From: Erythrocercus mccallii | Taxonomy: Eukaryota; Chordata; Aves; Passeriformes; Dicruridae | Assembly (NCBI GenBank): GCA_013397435.1 | Contig: VZRG01000168.1 | Location: forward strand, 333,639-397,638 | Direction of reading: 5' to 3' | Length of the DNA: 64,000 nucleotides | Shown here: one piece after another, positions 51,857 through 64,000 of the stretch | Position numbering within the stretch: position 1 is the first letter of the stretch | Layout of the letters: each line of letters opens with the position of its first letter | Translations under genes and position numbers: made by a program | The notes under the pieces: model-generated | What the model saw: the letters and a program-made list of their open reading frames with translations, nothing else | Database searches by the model: none | Told to the model about the DNA's origin: nothing

Positions 51857-54800
51857 AGGACAGCTTTTAAATTAGTATTTTATTTTAAATCGTTGAAAGT
51901 TATAAGTCATGGTTATAATTCAATGCAAAACTTTTATTTTTACAGAACATTCTCCAATTTTACTTGCAAAAGTATTTTGCAGATAGAATAATCTGGGCAA
52001 TTGAGAAATTACTGACTTCTGAAGTTCAGATTTATGGATATAGTATGCAGAATTCTCATGAGGAGGGCCTCATATTCAATGATTCTCTGTCTAAGTTGGA
52101 CATACAAACATTTATATTCTATTTTTAAAAAACTGAAAGCTTTATTGATTCAAATTGTTCTCCTTTTTTTAAGTACTGGATTATTTAGTTTCTTAGCAAA
52201 AGAGTACGTGACTATATTTTTGAGAATCATATATGCCTTCATTAAATACCTCCCTAAATTTTTTAAAAAATTTAAATAATGTTCAAAAATCCATTCATAG
52301 CTTTCTTAAATTTCTTCTCTGATTCTGTACAATGTTCAGAGATTGTTGTGTAACCTGACACAGCCTAAAATATTAAGGAAAGATTAAGATTAGATCATTA
52401 ACCTTTTTTTTTTGGTAAGGGAGTCATGATTTTCTTGTACTGTAGATGTTCTCTTTCACCCCTATAATCTTCTGGCTGGTAAAAAGTTTCAAATACTTAC
52501 TTTCTGTTTCTCTCTTTGTAAAAGGCATGTTAGTCTATAACATATGCACTAATAATCTTCACAAGGTTTATCAACATGAACTATACCAGGCAGAAAAACA
52601 CTGTAAAGTGGGTAACTTCATCGGAAACAGATATTCTAACAATCGTCACATATCAGTTCAAATGAGAAGAAGGCAGCATTCCCTGAGAGAGAGTTAAGCA
52701 TAATTAATACACCACATTGTCCATTCCATGCTGATGTTACCTATACTGGAAATCTAGATTTTGGTTCTGTCTGTAAATACATTGCTTTATAAGCATAAAT
52801 ATCAAAAAAAATTAAGTCCAAAATTTAATCTATTGCTAACAGGACATAATAAATGTTCAAAATGTAATATGGGGTAAAAATGCATTATTAATGTAACTGA
52901 TAATTATAATTGTATTTTTAAGTTGCTTCATTGAAACTTCATCTTGATATTTTGCAGAACTGTTTCAGGTGGAAAAATTACATGTTGAAAATATGGAAAA
53001 GTTTCAGGGCAAGGAGGGGTGGGGAACTTGCTTTTGATAGTATTTTTTTTTCCAGAAAACTGTAAGATGTAGCACACACTGAAATGAAGGAGAAATTGCT
53101 CTTTCTGTGGAAGAATTAATAAACTGGCTTAGCAGGCACACTTCAGACTGCAAGGTTTGACTGGCCAGGAATGCACAGAATGCAGCTGGAAACCTGCAGG
53201 TTATAAAGAGACTGAGGAGTGACACAGAGAAAAATGGAGCAGATAAATGAGACTAGAGATATGATTAAAATTTTAGGAAACAAAGCAGGTTAAAATGTCA
53301 TTCATTTAGCATGTCATAAGCCTGTAAGCAAGGAATTGGAGAAAAATGTGAAAAGAATATTAGTTCTTTTTTTTTTGGTCCTTATTTGCTTTGGGTTATT
53401 TTTTAATTCAAAAAGATAATATCTTTTTTATTCTAATCAAATTTAGGGTTTCTAGTTTAAATGTCTTTTGTACTGTAATTCACTGCAAAAAATATTACAG
53501 ACTTATTCACTTCAAAGCTCTGTTTGACTGGAGGTCTTGTCAAAGTGAGAGAGAACATTTTCAAAGAGGGGAGGCAGGAGATAAAGAATTGCTATAAATT
53601 CTTCAAAGTGAGAAAGATTACTAGATAGTTGTCACTTAGTTTAATACTGGAGACCTTCATTTGTTATTTGGATTAATGCCTTGGGTGACAGTCCAGAAGA
53701 TATACAAGTGGTAGGATTCTGTAATAAAATAGGGAAACAGACTCGGTACAAATCAGAGTGGTAGAAAACCATACATATAAGTAGATGACTATGCACGCCT
53801 CCTAAGTGTGCACACACTGCATTTAAATTCTAAAATGCAAATAGATGTAAAGTGCTGTAGGTGGGCATTCTTGTTCTAACCAACTATAAATTACATTTAC
53901 ATTAACAATAAAGGACTTCAGCCAATGCAACATACCAACCCCAAGGCAGTCAATTGTCTATTGCTTGATTTTATATCAGAATGTGATGTCTTAAACTAAA
54001 ATTCTCTAATTCAGTCATAAATCACAGTAGTGACATGGGGTTGCTAATGAAACAATATTTTCACCAGGGTATGAGGAACAGTCTATATGACCATTAGGGC
54101 TTATGAACTTTAAATTTAATACTTGTATGTGTTCATGAATAATGGCACCAGTTAATGAATTTGAATACTATTTTATCCCTCAGGAGTTACCCCTGTTAGA
54201 TATTACAGGCATCCATGATGAGGCTGTATAAATTTTCCAACAGTCTGTATTGGAATCCTTGGTTTGCTGAGAGGTTATGGATTTTATATTATGTACATGA
54301 CACTTTTTCTGGTTGACACAGCTCTAGTGAGTACATCTTGAAAGTTTCCATCTACCTTTCCCTGCAAGGCCTCAGTTTTGTCAGCAGTCACACTGTGCTA
54401 ACTATGTGCCAAACTCAGGAGTTATACAGATGCACTGCCCTGCACACACTCCCATGCCCATCATCACCTACATAGTAAATGGTTGGGTCAGTGACCCGTA
54501 AAATTATAATCAAATTATCTTGTACTTAGAACAGACCCATAGGCACCTACATTTTGCAGAGACTGACTCCTTTCAATAACCTATTTTATATACTTAAATT
54601 AGAAATCTGAGTTTCATTACAGCACTCTAGATTCAGAGCATTATTCCATGAGAAGTTGCCAAGAAAGTTGAAAGGTAACCTTAAGGACATACTGGGTGCT
54701 AAATTGATGCTGTAAGTTTCAGAGAATTTACTGGCTACTAAATACATGCAATTTTAATCCAAGAAAACATCTTAGTTCTTATGCAGCACATACATACTTA

Positions 54801-54949
54801 TAGGAGGTATCCATAGTAGCACTTTTATATCATACTTTAATAATAAACTTCTCAAAATATCAAAAAGCATTCAGGAATTTATATTTACTTTAAATGAAAA
54901 GTCATCACTAATAGTGACACTTGTATGCCTATAGGGATATCTTTAGTAC

Positions 54950-55072
54950 CTGTAAGTGATATGTTTGTGTTGCCATTTCTGTCCTGTTAACGCGTAGCGT
55001 TTCCGACGAATGTTAAATTTGGAGCTACCTCTTGTTTGGTCAGGCACACCACATCGAGGTTTCTTCATCCAG
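54950..55072 (-). CDS. MMP16: MMP16 exon 3 (cysteine switch, furin site, start of catalytic domain)
   Basis: A 123-bp coding exon, about residues 95-135. It contains the cysteine-switch motif PRCGVPD, whose Cys (about 101) ligates the catalytic zinc in the zymogen. It also contains the basic cleavage motif RRKR (about 116-119), after which furin-type convertases cut so that the mature enzyme starts at Tyr120 (YALTGQKW). This arrangement is typical of membrane-type MMPs, which are activated inside the cell before reaching the plasma membrane. The acceptor ends tcttgcag. The donor is CAG followed by gtacta, which lacks the usual G at +5, so this is one of the weaker donors of the gene. Both flanking introns are phase 2. 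Asn replaces the human His just before IRRKR (KFNIRRKR). The reading frame is intact and joins both neighbours without a frameshift. Confidence 0.97.
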
Positions 55073-56112
55073 CTGCAAGAAACAGCACCACACAATTAGA
55101 GAAACATGAAAGAAAAATCATAACCACTGCATTCCTAATAAAAACATGTAATTATCTGTATATATGTTATTTTACAGAACATATAAACTAATAAAAACAA
55201 CAGGCTGTTAGCATTCTTTTAATTCAAGATACTGAAATTGTTAACTTTTTGATACTATCAAGTTCTTCTATCTTTTTTTTCCACATAATGAGAAGCATCT
55301 CATTGCAACTGTAAGCTCCTAATGGAGATATTTAACTTGGGAATTATTGCTTAAGAATATTTAATGTTCTGCACAAAATCAAGCTGAAAAATCTAAATAA
55401 TTCACAATAAAAATGACCATTTCAGCAGCACCAGATTTCCCAGAGAAGGGCTGTATTTCTACAGTGCTCTTCAATATTTCATTGTTTTCCAATAATACAA
55501 AAACTTCGAACTTGCCAGCATTTGAAATATAATTAAGATGATATCTAATTCAAAAGTATAATTTCCACAGCAATATCCTTGGACCGTTTCTCAGTTGTAG
55601 TGTAAGGCACTATTTAATTCAAAGACAACACAGCTGAAGTTATTATTTTGCATGAGTTGAATGGCTGCAGGACAAATTACCATCAGGAAGAGAGTAAGAC
55701 TAAAGTCTTTTACTGCATAAGTAACAGACAAATCTCCTCTGTTACTTTTTCCAGCTCATTGGACTATATTTTTATCATGCCAAAAAATTACTTATGTAAA
55801 AGCTATAGTTTTCCAATGGCATTTACCAGAAGAGTAGTCATACCCTATATTCAGGCTTTCATGGATGATTTTCTGACCATTAAACTGGCATTGTTTTGTA
55901 AATAATTGTCCACACAGCAGCTGTATATATGTGTGATTGGATGACAGAAAAGTAATTTGAAATGTCATCTCAGAAAGTGGATTCCCTTTAAAATATGTGC
56001 AGGTTATAAAACCTCCAAAAAAGCAGTCAATCATCAGCCTCACTTATTTTGATAAATGCGTAAGAACCACTTTAAAAGTACAGTTAGACTTGTAACAGTT
56101 CATATATGCTGT

Positions 56113-56160
56113 AGCTATGGATCTATACCAAACTGTTTTGTTTGCTATAGATCCATAGCT
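56113..56160. repeat. Perfect 15-bp inverted repeat, 18-base loop
   Basis: agctatggatctata (56113-56127) and its exact reverse complement tatagatccatagct (56146-56160) flank an 18-base spacer. Pairing stops abruptly outside the arms, so a microRNA-length stem is not present. It could be a small palindromic transposon remnant or a templated inversion event. Confidence 0.93.
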
Positions 56161-59100
56161 CAAGTAGGTGTTAAGCTCACCAGCCTGTGGGAAAGTACAA
56201 AATTTTCTTGATAGTACCAAGATGGCACTGCACTCCACTTGCACTGATAAGAGCTATAGAAGTGCCTACAAAAATTCTGATGTGAGACAAATCTATTGCG
56301 TAATACAGGTCAGGAACCCAAAACTCATGAATTTAACTGCCTTTACTGGAGACATCAAGTTCATAATCACCTGTTTCAAATAAGAAACATAGAATGATTT
56401 GTTCTAATTTATAGTCAGAATACTTATGCATGGCACATAAAACAGCTGATGTGCAAGGAAAACAATGCTCTTTCCCTAGTACCTGCAAAGACCATACTGC
56501 AAAAATTTAAAAAAACTTTACCATACCAGCATTTGCTGAAACACCCTGCAATTTTACTTCAGGTTCCTTTGGTTTTTGAAATAAAATAACAATTCAACAA
56601 AGTAGACATTAGGGATCTTTGGGATGAAATATTACTGAAAAGCTTAATTTGCAGCAATAATGAAAGAAAAAGAAAGAAGTAGATCTCTGTTACAGAACAA
56701 AGGGCAATAATATTCTTCTTAGTAAAGTGATATATTTACACATCATGAGATTAAAATTGGCTCAGACCTTCAAAAACTTTTAGACTCATTGTCAGCAATA
56801 CTTTTTCACAGTGCATGTTAGATCAGTATGCAGCAGTTTAATGGCAGGGTATATATACGTTATGCTGTTGAAACTGCACACACATTGCAGAAAAAGACGT
56901 AAACATAACAAAAGATTGATGTTCTCACCTTAAGGTGATATGCCTACGTCAAGAGCAAGAAACAATTAATAGGTCAAAACTAAATAACTATTATATTTTG
57001 TCAGAAACATTGTACAAAGATATTATATAAAATATATAATATATAACTCATAGTTGTATCATTTAAAAGTCATTGAATTTAACCTTTCCCCTCTCCAGAA
57101 AGTTTACATTATTTAGCTTAACTGATGGAGATCTATTTTAATAATAGGGTTTGCTCACTGGCAAGCTTGGGGCAAAGAGTAAATATTTTAAGTTCTGAAT
57201 TTAAAAATTAATCTTCAAAGCTATTGAAATAATTTCTCAAGTCAAAAGATCCAATAATCTTACAGAAAACCTTGTTAATTTAAACTTTTTTTCACACTGG
57301 AACTAATACCAAAAGTCAAGAACAGTAGGTAACATGGATTCAAAAGTCAACCTTGTGTTATCTTACTGGAACTACTGACAATCCTTTATTTAACAAAACA
57401 AAATGTAGCCCAAAATAACGTTATGAAATTCAAGCAGTCACAATTTGTTCTTGCATTGATTTTGAAGTAGTATGTTGCCATCAAGGACATTATGCTTGTA
57501 CCCTTATTGGTTTGGACAGGGAGGGGATGTTTCAAGTTGTCATGCTGTCTGGACCACTAATGTTCTTAGTTTTCTTACATGAGGTCTGGGACTGCAGTTC
57601 ACACAATATAAATCCAGGTATAAACCAAACGGAAGTCATTGCATAGGCAGCTCAGTAGCTTTGGGGAAATTATCTTCATGTAAAATTTAAGGAAAGATGC
57701 AATTCGCAGCTGAAGGTTTGGAACATCACCAAATCTATCACCTAGATCTTAGCTGAGCTAAGTTTAGATGTCGAATTTTAAACAACTAGTGCATGACTAG
57801 TATGGGAGCTCAGTATTTTTGAGCACAAAAATGAAGCAAAACATTAACAACTTCAGACACATAAATTTTCCTTTTGTTTACTTTTTTTTTGTCAACAGTT
57901 ATTGTTCTCACACTCACTGAGAGGAAGACTTCTCTTAGTAGTAATCATTAATGCTCATGACATTCCAGATACTTAGCACATAATATGGTCTTCTCTTGGG
58001 GAAATTGACAAATAAAACATTGATTTCAATGTTCTTCCAAATATAGATTCATGTAATATGATCAAGGTCTTCCATGTTCCTGATTAGAGTTTAAATTTTG
58101 ACATGTTTTTGAAGTGTATTTGAAATGTTTTGAAATATGCTTCATTTTTGAAAGGTACATACGGGTAAGGACTTTGCCTCTCTTTCATCATTCTGTTTTT
58201 GAACTTGTAGAAATCTTTTTTGCAGAAGCCCTTCAAAATTAATATTTTATAAGTACTCAATAAAGAGGCTTAATTGTGACTAAGTGTTCTCTATCTGTAC
58301 ACTACGTCATATCACATTCCTCTTCTAATTCCATTAGTTTGAATCTTGAGGAGCTATATATGTCAGGAAAATTTAAATATGTCAGACACACAGCAAATCT
58401 AGAAAGATTAAAAGAAAAATATGTAGCAAAACTGTGATGCTCTTCCAGTAGAAAGAGAGATGAAATTGAAGGTGAAACTTCTACCTCAAGCCAATTGCCT
58501 AACCATATTTTGTTCTTTGGTGTCTAGGAGGAAAATCTCTGTCTCTTCTTAAGCCTTCAAGAAAAAAAAATTACCCTCACAGAATCAAAACATTAAAAAC
58601 CATACTTTTGGTTGAAGGCCCCAGCTGCTCTATTCCTTGTCAAAACTGCTGCTAAGATTGCACAATTGTTTTGTTGATGTTGAGCTTTGGGGGTTATTTG
58701 GGACAGAATTATAGCAAAAAAAGTAACTTAAAGAGAGGGCTTGACTTACTGCAACTTAACTTAGTGGCTGGACAAACTATAGATGTCAATTTAAGAAAAC
58801 TACTGAATTATACCCTTAAACTTCTAGTGAGGAGAAATAGATATGTCCTTCTAAGCATCTTTGCTTGCTGTAGCCTGCTATTACAGGACTTTATTGACAC
58901 TTGCTAAGTAATAGGAAATAGAGCGATGTAAGATATCGTATTTCAGCTCTGATGATTTTTTTTCAAGACTTCCCATTGTATATTGGCTGGGGGTACAGAC
59001 CTTATGTACACTTTTGTACAAAAAGAAATTACTAATTTACTAAGAAAATAAACCACCAATCGGATAAATTTCAACAGTTCAGAATTTACTTTGTGACTGA

Positions 59101-59951
59101 TAGTTAATGTATAAACACCAAACTCCATAAACTTTTTTAGAAACTCATCTAAGCATTGAAATAAGACGATTTGCCATTTATTTCTAAAGGATGACATTAG
59201 ACTAAAATGAAAGTTTTGTTATTATTGCTCAGATTTAGTCAGCATCCTATAAATGACCATTCCATCTGGATATCAAGAAGTTTGCAATGTACTCCTCAAA
59301 AGTGCAAAACAAGATTGGATATAAACATGTATAGCAGTTTCAAGAAAAGGCAACAACTAGTCTTTTTCTACAATGTTTCTTTTAGGGATGCAGAAGACCA
59401 GGAATGCCAACGGTGGGTCTAGTTTCAGGAATGTCCTTTTTCATGAAACATTGACTGTGTTTAGTAATATATAAATGAAGTACAGAAAATACTGTGGCAC
59501 TCCATGCAAAGGTCAGACCACATTTTCACTGGGTTAGCCATTGTCATGGTACCTGTATTCAGAGCCTCCCTCACATTTTTACACCATTATAAGGATGTCT
59601 CTTCCTACCACTCACTCTTCCTATCCCCAGCATTAAGTAGGCATCCTTCTTCTCAAGACACTTGAGAAAAAAAAATAGCAAAAACAAGTGAATGCTGAGT
59701 AGTAGGGAGAGGATGAATAGTGTTCATATTTATGCATACCAAAATACTCATTGAAGGATTATCTTTTTTTTCAGAGCATCAAAATCTCCCCAGGAGACAA
59801 CTGATGGTGCTGCTGCTGCAGGACATTATTTCTTTGCTAATACCTCCAAAGCTGGTTCCTATCAAGTTGCTACTATAACTTTTTTGTTTGTCCTTCTGAA
59901 CATGGAGGCACATCATAATCTCTTCTCAAGATGTGTCAAAGAAGCAGGAAA

Positions 59952-60008
59952 ATCCTCATGCACAAGATATTATTATTATATTATATATTATTATCCTCAT
60001 GCACAAGA
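59952..60008. repeat. 16-bp direct repeats flanking a TTA-rich tract
   Basis: atcctcatgcacaaga occurs at 59952-59967 and 59993-60008, separated by ATT/ATA repeats. It is a local duplication, probably from replication slippage. Confidence 0.9.
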
Positions 60009-60197
60009 GAACATATTTTTATGAGATTCCTGTTTATTATTTGCAACACCAACATTGTTAGTTATTACAGCATATTAATCCCAGAGAAACAAATTATAAA
60101 CTGCCACATATTTCTGACCTAAAGAGTATATATACTTTCTGTGTAGATGTAAGGGAAAATAATTTCAAAAACTTACAAAATAATGCCACAAATGAAC

Positions 60198-60247
60198 AAC
60201 TATCTATGAAACACAAACTATCTATGAAACACAACTATGAAACACAA
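60198..60247. repeat. Tandem 18-bp repeat, about 2.8 copies
   Basis: aactatctatgaaacaca is repeated at 60198-60215 and 60216-60233, then a copy with a 4-bp deletion (aactatgaaacaca) at 60234-60247. Confidence 0.93.
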
Positions 60248-61489
60248 TCTACCCTATATTATATAGTCATATCTCCCATGAATATTCAGTGATATGAACT
60301 GATGGTACCTTGAGGCCAGAATTTAGTTAAAAATGAGGGGTTTGTTGTTTCGTTTCTCAACACCAATGTAAGTGTGACAAGCCTTTAAGAATCTGTTCTG
60401 TTCCTAATTTGACTCAAGTTAATGTGAGTCCAAATATCTAAGGAAGTGTAGCATTCATCCAGCATGAGTTACATGTACCTAAGTATTGCAATATATTAAT
60501 GTATCTTCCTGTGTAGAAGAAAATCATGCATCAAAAGATATCGAAGACTCAATATTTATCATTTTAAGAGATTAATATTTTGGATTGCTGCATAGATGGA
60601 TTTCTTAAACTCTTAAATTGTGAAGTGAAGAAAGTTAAGAAGTGAAGAAAATCTTGCTGGCCAAAATGCCAAATTAGCAACATCAACCATCTCCATTTGA
60701 GTTTAGAATTTTGGGTTGGTTTGGGTTTTTTTCAATTCTCCAGCTGATACTCTAAGAGATGGCCTCTGCTTTCCCTTAGGTTACCCCTTTCTGCCTCTTC
60801 TGTGCTGCTGTGAATGGACTATTTTACTTTTAGTGAAATACATTGTCTCTGACAAAGCTGCTACTGACGTGTCTTGAAAAGGGTACTAGTTACTGGCAGC
60901 ACTCTCTCCTCAAAGATCAATCACTGAAGCTGTATAAAGAGCATAGACTCTTCACCCTGCAGGATGGACCATAAACATACTTTTGAGCATGGCTCTCTCA
61001 CAAGGCATTTACTGCTATTGCACTGCATGGTCTAAGGTCCTTTAAATTCCTAAACTGAGGGATGTGTGAGCAACTCACCTCCCCTGAGGGCAGCCACAAA
61101 ATCTGCTTTGTTTTATTGCTTTTCAATGCAATAGAGTATGTGTCAGTGGAATAAAATGATTTTTCCAATCCTGCCAGCATTTTGTGTAGTCTCTTCCCTA
61201 AACTCTAAATGATAGAACAATCATTAATGTCAGCTACTTTACCATAAAAGAATAACAAAAGATGACACATCAGGTTGGAGGTGGAAAATGGGAAATGAAA
61301 GAAGATTTTTTCCCCCCCAAATAAGCATTTTAGAGCAGCAGAAGCATATTTCACTGAAGCAAATGTTGGATATGCAGTGACAGCACTATTGAGTTGTTGC
61401 CTGCTTTTCAAGCAAAGTAACTTTTTCTGAAATCACAGGATAATCTTTATCACAATTTCATTGAAATGAGTCCAACAAGCACTTCAAAT

Positions 61490-62035
61490 CAGAGAATCAG
61501 AGAATAGTTTCAAGTTGGAAAAGACCTCTACAATCATTTACTCCAACCATCCATCATCACGGCCTAGCAAAATCCACCGTAAAACCATGTTCCTAAGTGC
61601 CACACCTACACTTCCCTGGGCAGCCTGTTCCAATGCTTGACTACCCTTTAGGTGAAGAACTGTTTCCATCTAGACCTCCCCTGGTGCAACATGAGCTTTG
61701 TCCTGTCACTTATTACCTGGGAGAAGGGGCCAACCTCTGCCTGGCTACAACCTCCTTTCAGGTGGTTGTAGAGAGTGATAAGGTCCCCCTGAGCCTCCTT
61801 TTTTTAGGTTAATCAGCCACAATTCCCACAGCTGCTCCTCATAGGACTAGTGCTCCAGACCCTTCCTCAGTTCTGTTGCCCTTCTCTGGACACACTCCAG
61901 CATCTCAATGTCCTTCTTGCAGTGAAGGGCCCAGAATAGAACATGGAATTCAAGGAGTGGCCCCACCAAATGTGAAGTACAGAGGCACAATCACTGCCCT
62001 CGTCCTGCTGTCTTAATCCCAGATACATTCTCTTA
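61490..62035 (-). mobile_element. CR1 LINE 3' fragment, about 545 bp
   Basis: The longest continuous CR1 3'-UTR copy in the window. Antisense blocks run in order: agagaatagtttcaagttgg, aaaagacctctacaatcatt, ccctgggcagcctgttccaa, ggtccccctgagcctccttt, ttctctggacacactccagc and gaagggcccagaatagaaca. It is in the same sense as MMP16, about 660 bp downstream of exon 2 in transcript order. An open frame at 61597-61812 on the plus strand is its antisense by-product. Confidence 0.93.
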
Positions 62036-62693
62036 ACTGTGTATTAATAGTCCCTGTTATTTTATTTTTTGGCCCATTTTAAAAATCTGGCATAGTATAG
62101 AATTGTTTGAAAGTGTCCTCTAATAGCTCTGTTTTACAGTTTCTCTGTGTCCATTCTGTCATCAAAATCAGACATGGAGAGCCTGAAACAACTTCAGAAT
62201 CGGGAAGGGCATGCAAAATGAATTCAATTTTACTGCATGTTAAAATGACCACACCTGGTCTTTTGTTACTGGAAAATGGGCAAGTGTAGTCTGCCAAATT
62301 TAATAAATAAGAATAAAGAAATTTACATTAAAGATTTTCCAGTAAAAAAAAGACTCCTTCAACTATGAAACATTTCATGGATTCTTGCCAGTTTCAAATA
62401 TATTTCTTCCCTTCCACAATGATAACCTCTTGGCCCTTACTTTAGGTAACCCTGTAACATCTTGTTTACAATCACTTGCCCAAAGGCAGACAGCAGTGAG
62501 GCAGATGATGACCTGCTACCATGAAATACAGAAGATGAAGAAAATGAAAAGGCAAGGAAAGAGAGAAACAATTTACCTCCCCATCAGAAGCTGCAACACT
62601 ATTTGGATACTCCGGTAACACTGCTGCTTCCCAGTTCTATTTTACCCTGCTTGAAACAGAAAAGTCAAGAGCAGTTCAGTACTGGTTACTTAC

Positions 62694-62842
62694 TCAATTG
62701 TGTTCCTGTCCACTTTTCCTGTCATATTAATGCCATAGAATTGCTGCATGGCAGCTATAGCTGATTGCATGGTTTCTGCAGAGCGCAACACCGACATTCG
62801 GGGGTCAGTTGGTGGAAGGTAGCCATACTTTTGTAACCATAC
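62694..62842 (-). CDS. MMP16: MMP16 exon 2 (propeptide)
   Basis: Partial coding exon of the membrane-type metalloproteinase MT3-MMP, 149 bp. It encodes the main part of the inhibitory propeptide, beginning VWLQKYGYLPPTDPRMSVLR and ending at GKVDRNTI plus two bases of an Asp codon (human numbering about V45 to D94). The propeptide folds over the active site and keeps the enzyme latent in the secretory pathway. On the minus strand the exon is preceded by an acceptor ending tgcag, with a rather poor pyrimidine tract, and followed by a strong donor, gtaagt (62688-62693). The intron is phase 2 and joins exon 3 in frame. An N-M-T sequon is present near position 83. The only difference I see from human memory is Ile for Leu in the SAETMQSAIAAMQQ stretch. 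The signal-peptide exon lies beyond the window. Identification is very secure because downstream exons match MT3-MMP and not MT1, MT2 or MT5. Confidence 0.96.
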
Positions 62843-64000
62843 CTGCAATGACAAGTGCAGTGGCTATTAAATAGAAATTAGAGGTAAATGAAATGCTACC
62901 TAGTAATTAGTTTTATACCATACTAAAGAAGCTTCTAATTCACCAGGTATAAGTCCTGTTAGTTTAGGTGCTTGGGGTTTTTTTTAATTTATGTTATCTG
63001 GAGATAAGAAATTCTTTGGGGATTTTATTTCACCTTCTTTATTAAAGGCTCTGTTGCTGTAAGACTTACAGAGTTTTCTACCCAGAAGCCATCTCTCTTT
63101 ATTATCTGAAACCACCTGCTTCAATTATTTATTTAATGTATTTATTTATTTATTTGAAGCTACAACTTAAGCACCTAATTCTGGCTCTAGGCACTTCAAG
63201 TAGTGTTTTAAGAAGACAAGATATAAACCAACAATATATGCCACATACAACTGACTGCCCACCGGGCACATAATAATATTCACCATCTACAATAATAAAA
63301 CCACAATAACTCACACATTTAGACTAAATTGTTATTGTCTCCAGAGGAATATGAAAGAGAGGGTAGGGAGACATTCAGCTTTCTGAGAAGAATATCATCT
63401 CATAGGGAAAGCAGGTGTCCAGGAGATAGTGAAGTAGCAGTCTGCCTTCACTTAGAGAAAACTCTGATAAGAGGAACTGCCTTTTTAAATCAAGATGGAA
63501 ATAATGCCAACTGTTTATGCTATTAATTGTGTAGAAGTGTGAGGTAGGAGTTACTGAAAGCTTTATGGATTAAAGCCACTATCTTAAGAACACTTGGACA
63601 AGCCCTCTGAAACATGCTGTCCTCTTGAGGCAACATTTCATGAACAAGTAGCTGCAACTATCATAACGCTTCCATGTATTCTCAAAATCAAGACTATACA
63701 GAAAACAGTGAAAGACTTTTGACAAAGTGAGGGCACTGACGCAGCTTTAAAAATATCTTTTCATTTGAGGGCTGGAAGTACTCACTAGAATGAAAGGTAC
63801 ATATACTGCCAATCTACAAGACTCAGTTAAAATGCATTGCTGCAATTTCACTCTCCCCAGTGACAAAATATTTGTGACCCCATAAATCTGACCTTCTGTT
63901 TGTTAATCAAATACAAAAAAGAAAAAAAAATTCAGCTACCTCTTTCAAACATATCACGTCAAAATTCACAGATTTTGAATCATTACATTAATGAACAGTA
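62843..64000 (-). other. MMP16: MMP16 intron 1 (3' end, cut by window edge)
   Basis: Intronic sequence upstream of exon 2 in transcript order. Exon 1, which encodes the signal peptide, is not in view. It holds a (TTTA)n run at about 63121-63155 and otherwise AT-rich unique sequence. Confidence 0.9.
63121..63155. repeat. (ATTT)n microsatellite
   Basis: Interrupted tetranucleotide run, atttatttaatgtatttatt followed by tatttattt. Confidence 0.9.

Larger units (their letters stand above)
46465..54949 (-). other. MMP16: MMP16 intron 3
   Basis: An 8485-bp phase 2 intron between the furin-site exon and the MT-loop exon. It has a weak donor, gtacta, and a good acceptor tract. No CR1 or LTR was recognised. 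It contains small tandem and inverted repeats near 51.5-51.9 kb and T/G-rich low-complexity sequence near 50.7-50.8 kb. The rest is AT-rich unique sequence. Confidence 0.95.
55073..62693 (-). other. MMP16: MMP16 intron 2
   Basis: A 7621-bp phase 2 intron between the propeptide exon and the cysteine-switch exon. It contains a CR1 fragment close to exon 2, a perfect 15-bp inverted repeat, and small tandem duplications near 60 kb. The remainder is AT-rich with no other recognised element. Confidence 0.95.

Noticed and set aside
56113..56160. MicroRNA precursor
   Set aside because: The stem is only 15 bp with an abrupt end. A pre-miRNA needs a longer imperfect stem of about 30 bp or more.
61597..61812. 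Plus-strand frame with proline-rich start
   Set aside because: Antisense of a CR1 3' UTR.
1..64000. CRISPR array, operon, phage or other bacterial system
   Set aside because: Composition, splice structure and repeats are those of a vertebrate nuclear genome. No regularly spaced repeat array or gene cluster exists.

Overview
This window is vertebrate nuclear DNA and almost certainly avian. It is AT-rich, intron-dominated and lacks operons, ribosome binding sites or dense ORFs. Its only coding content is five short exons with consensus splice sites. Its dispersed repeats are CR1 LINE fragments, the dominant bird retrotransposon, and bird-type LTRs. A passerine is my best guess from the look of the CR1 and LTR repeats, but that rests on memory.

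The gene is MMP16 (MT3-MMP), a membrane-type matrix metalloproteinase, transcribed on the minus strand, so 5' to 3' runs from high to low coordinates. The exons matching human exons 2 to 6 are at 62694-62842, 54950-55072, 46160-46464, 26600-26761 and 23404-23624. They join in frame across phase 2, 2, 1 and 1 introns into exactly 960 nt (320 codons). These cover the propeptide with its cysteine switch, the furin site, the whole zinc catalytic domain, the hinge and the first residues of the hemopexin domain. Exon 1 (signal peptide) lies beyond the right edge. The remaining hemopexin, transmembrane and tail exons lie beyond the left edge.

Region by region: 1-23403 is part of intron 6. It holds a nearly intact 1.5 kb solo LTR (4987-6485), several CR1 fragments, and an internally deleted CR1 (about 12750-13520) that keeps the end of ORF1 and the end of ORF2. 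Intron 5 (23625-26599) carries one CR1. Intron 4 (26762-46159, 19.4 kb) carries a CR1, a second LTR (about 38552-39010), a GC-richer block and A/C-rich low-complexity tracts. Introns 3 (8.5 kb) and 2 (7.6 kb) are mostly unique AT-rich sequence with small repeats, a perfect 15-bp inverted repeat in intron 2, and a CR1 near exon 2. From 62843 to the right edge is intron 1.

I found no second gene, RNA gene, CRISPR array or novel multi-gene system. The points most worth checking are small protein differences from human MMP16 (a longer hinge and an MT-loop substitution), the GC-rich LTR core in an AT-rich intron, the CR1 deletion junction and the intronic hairpins.
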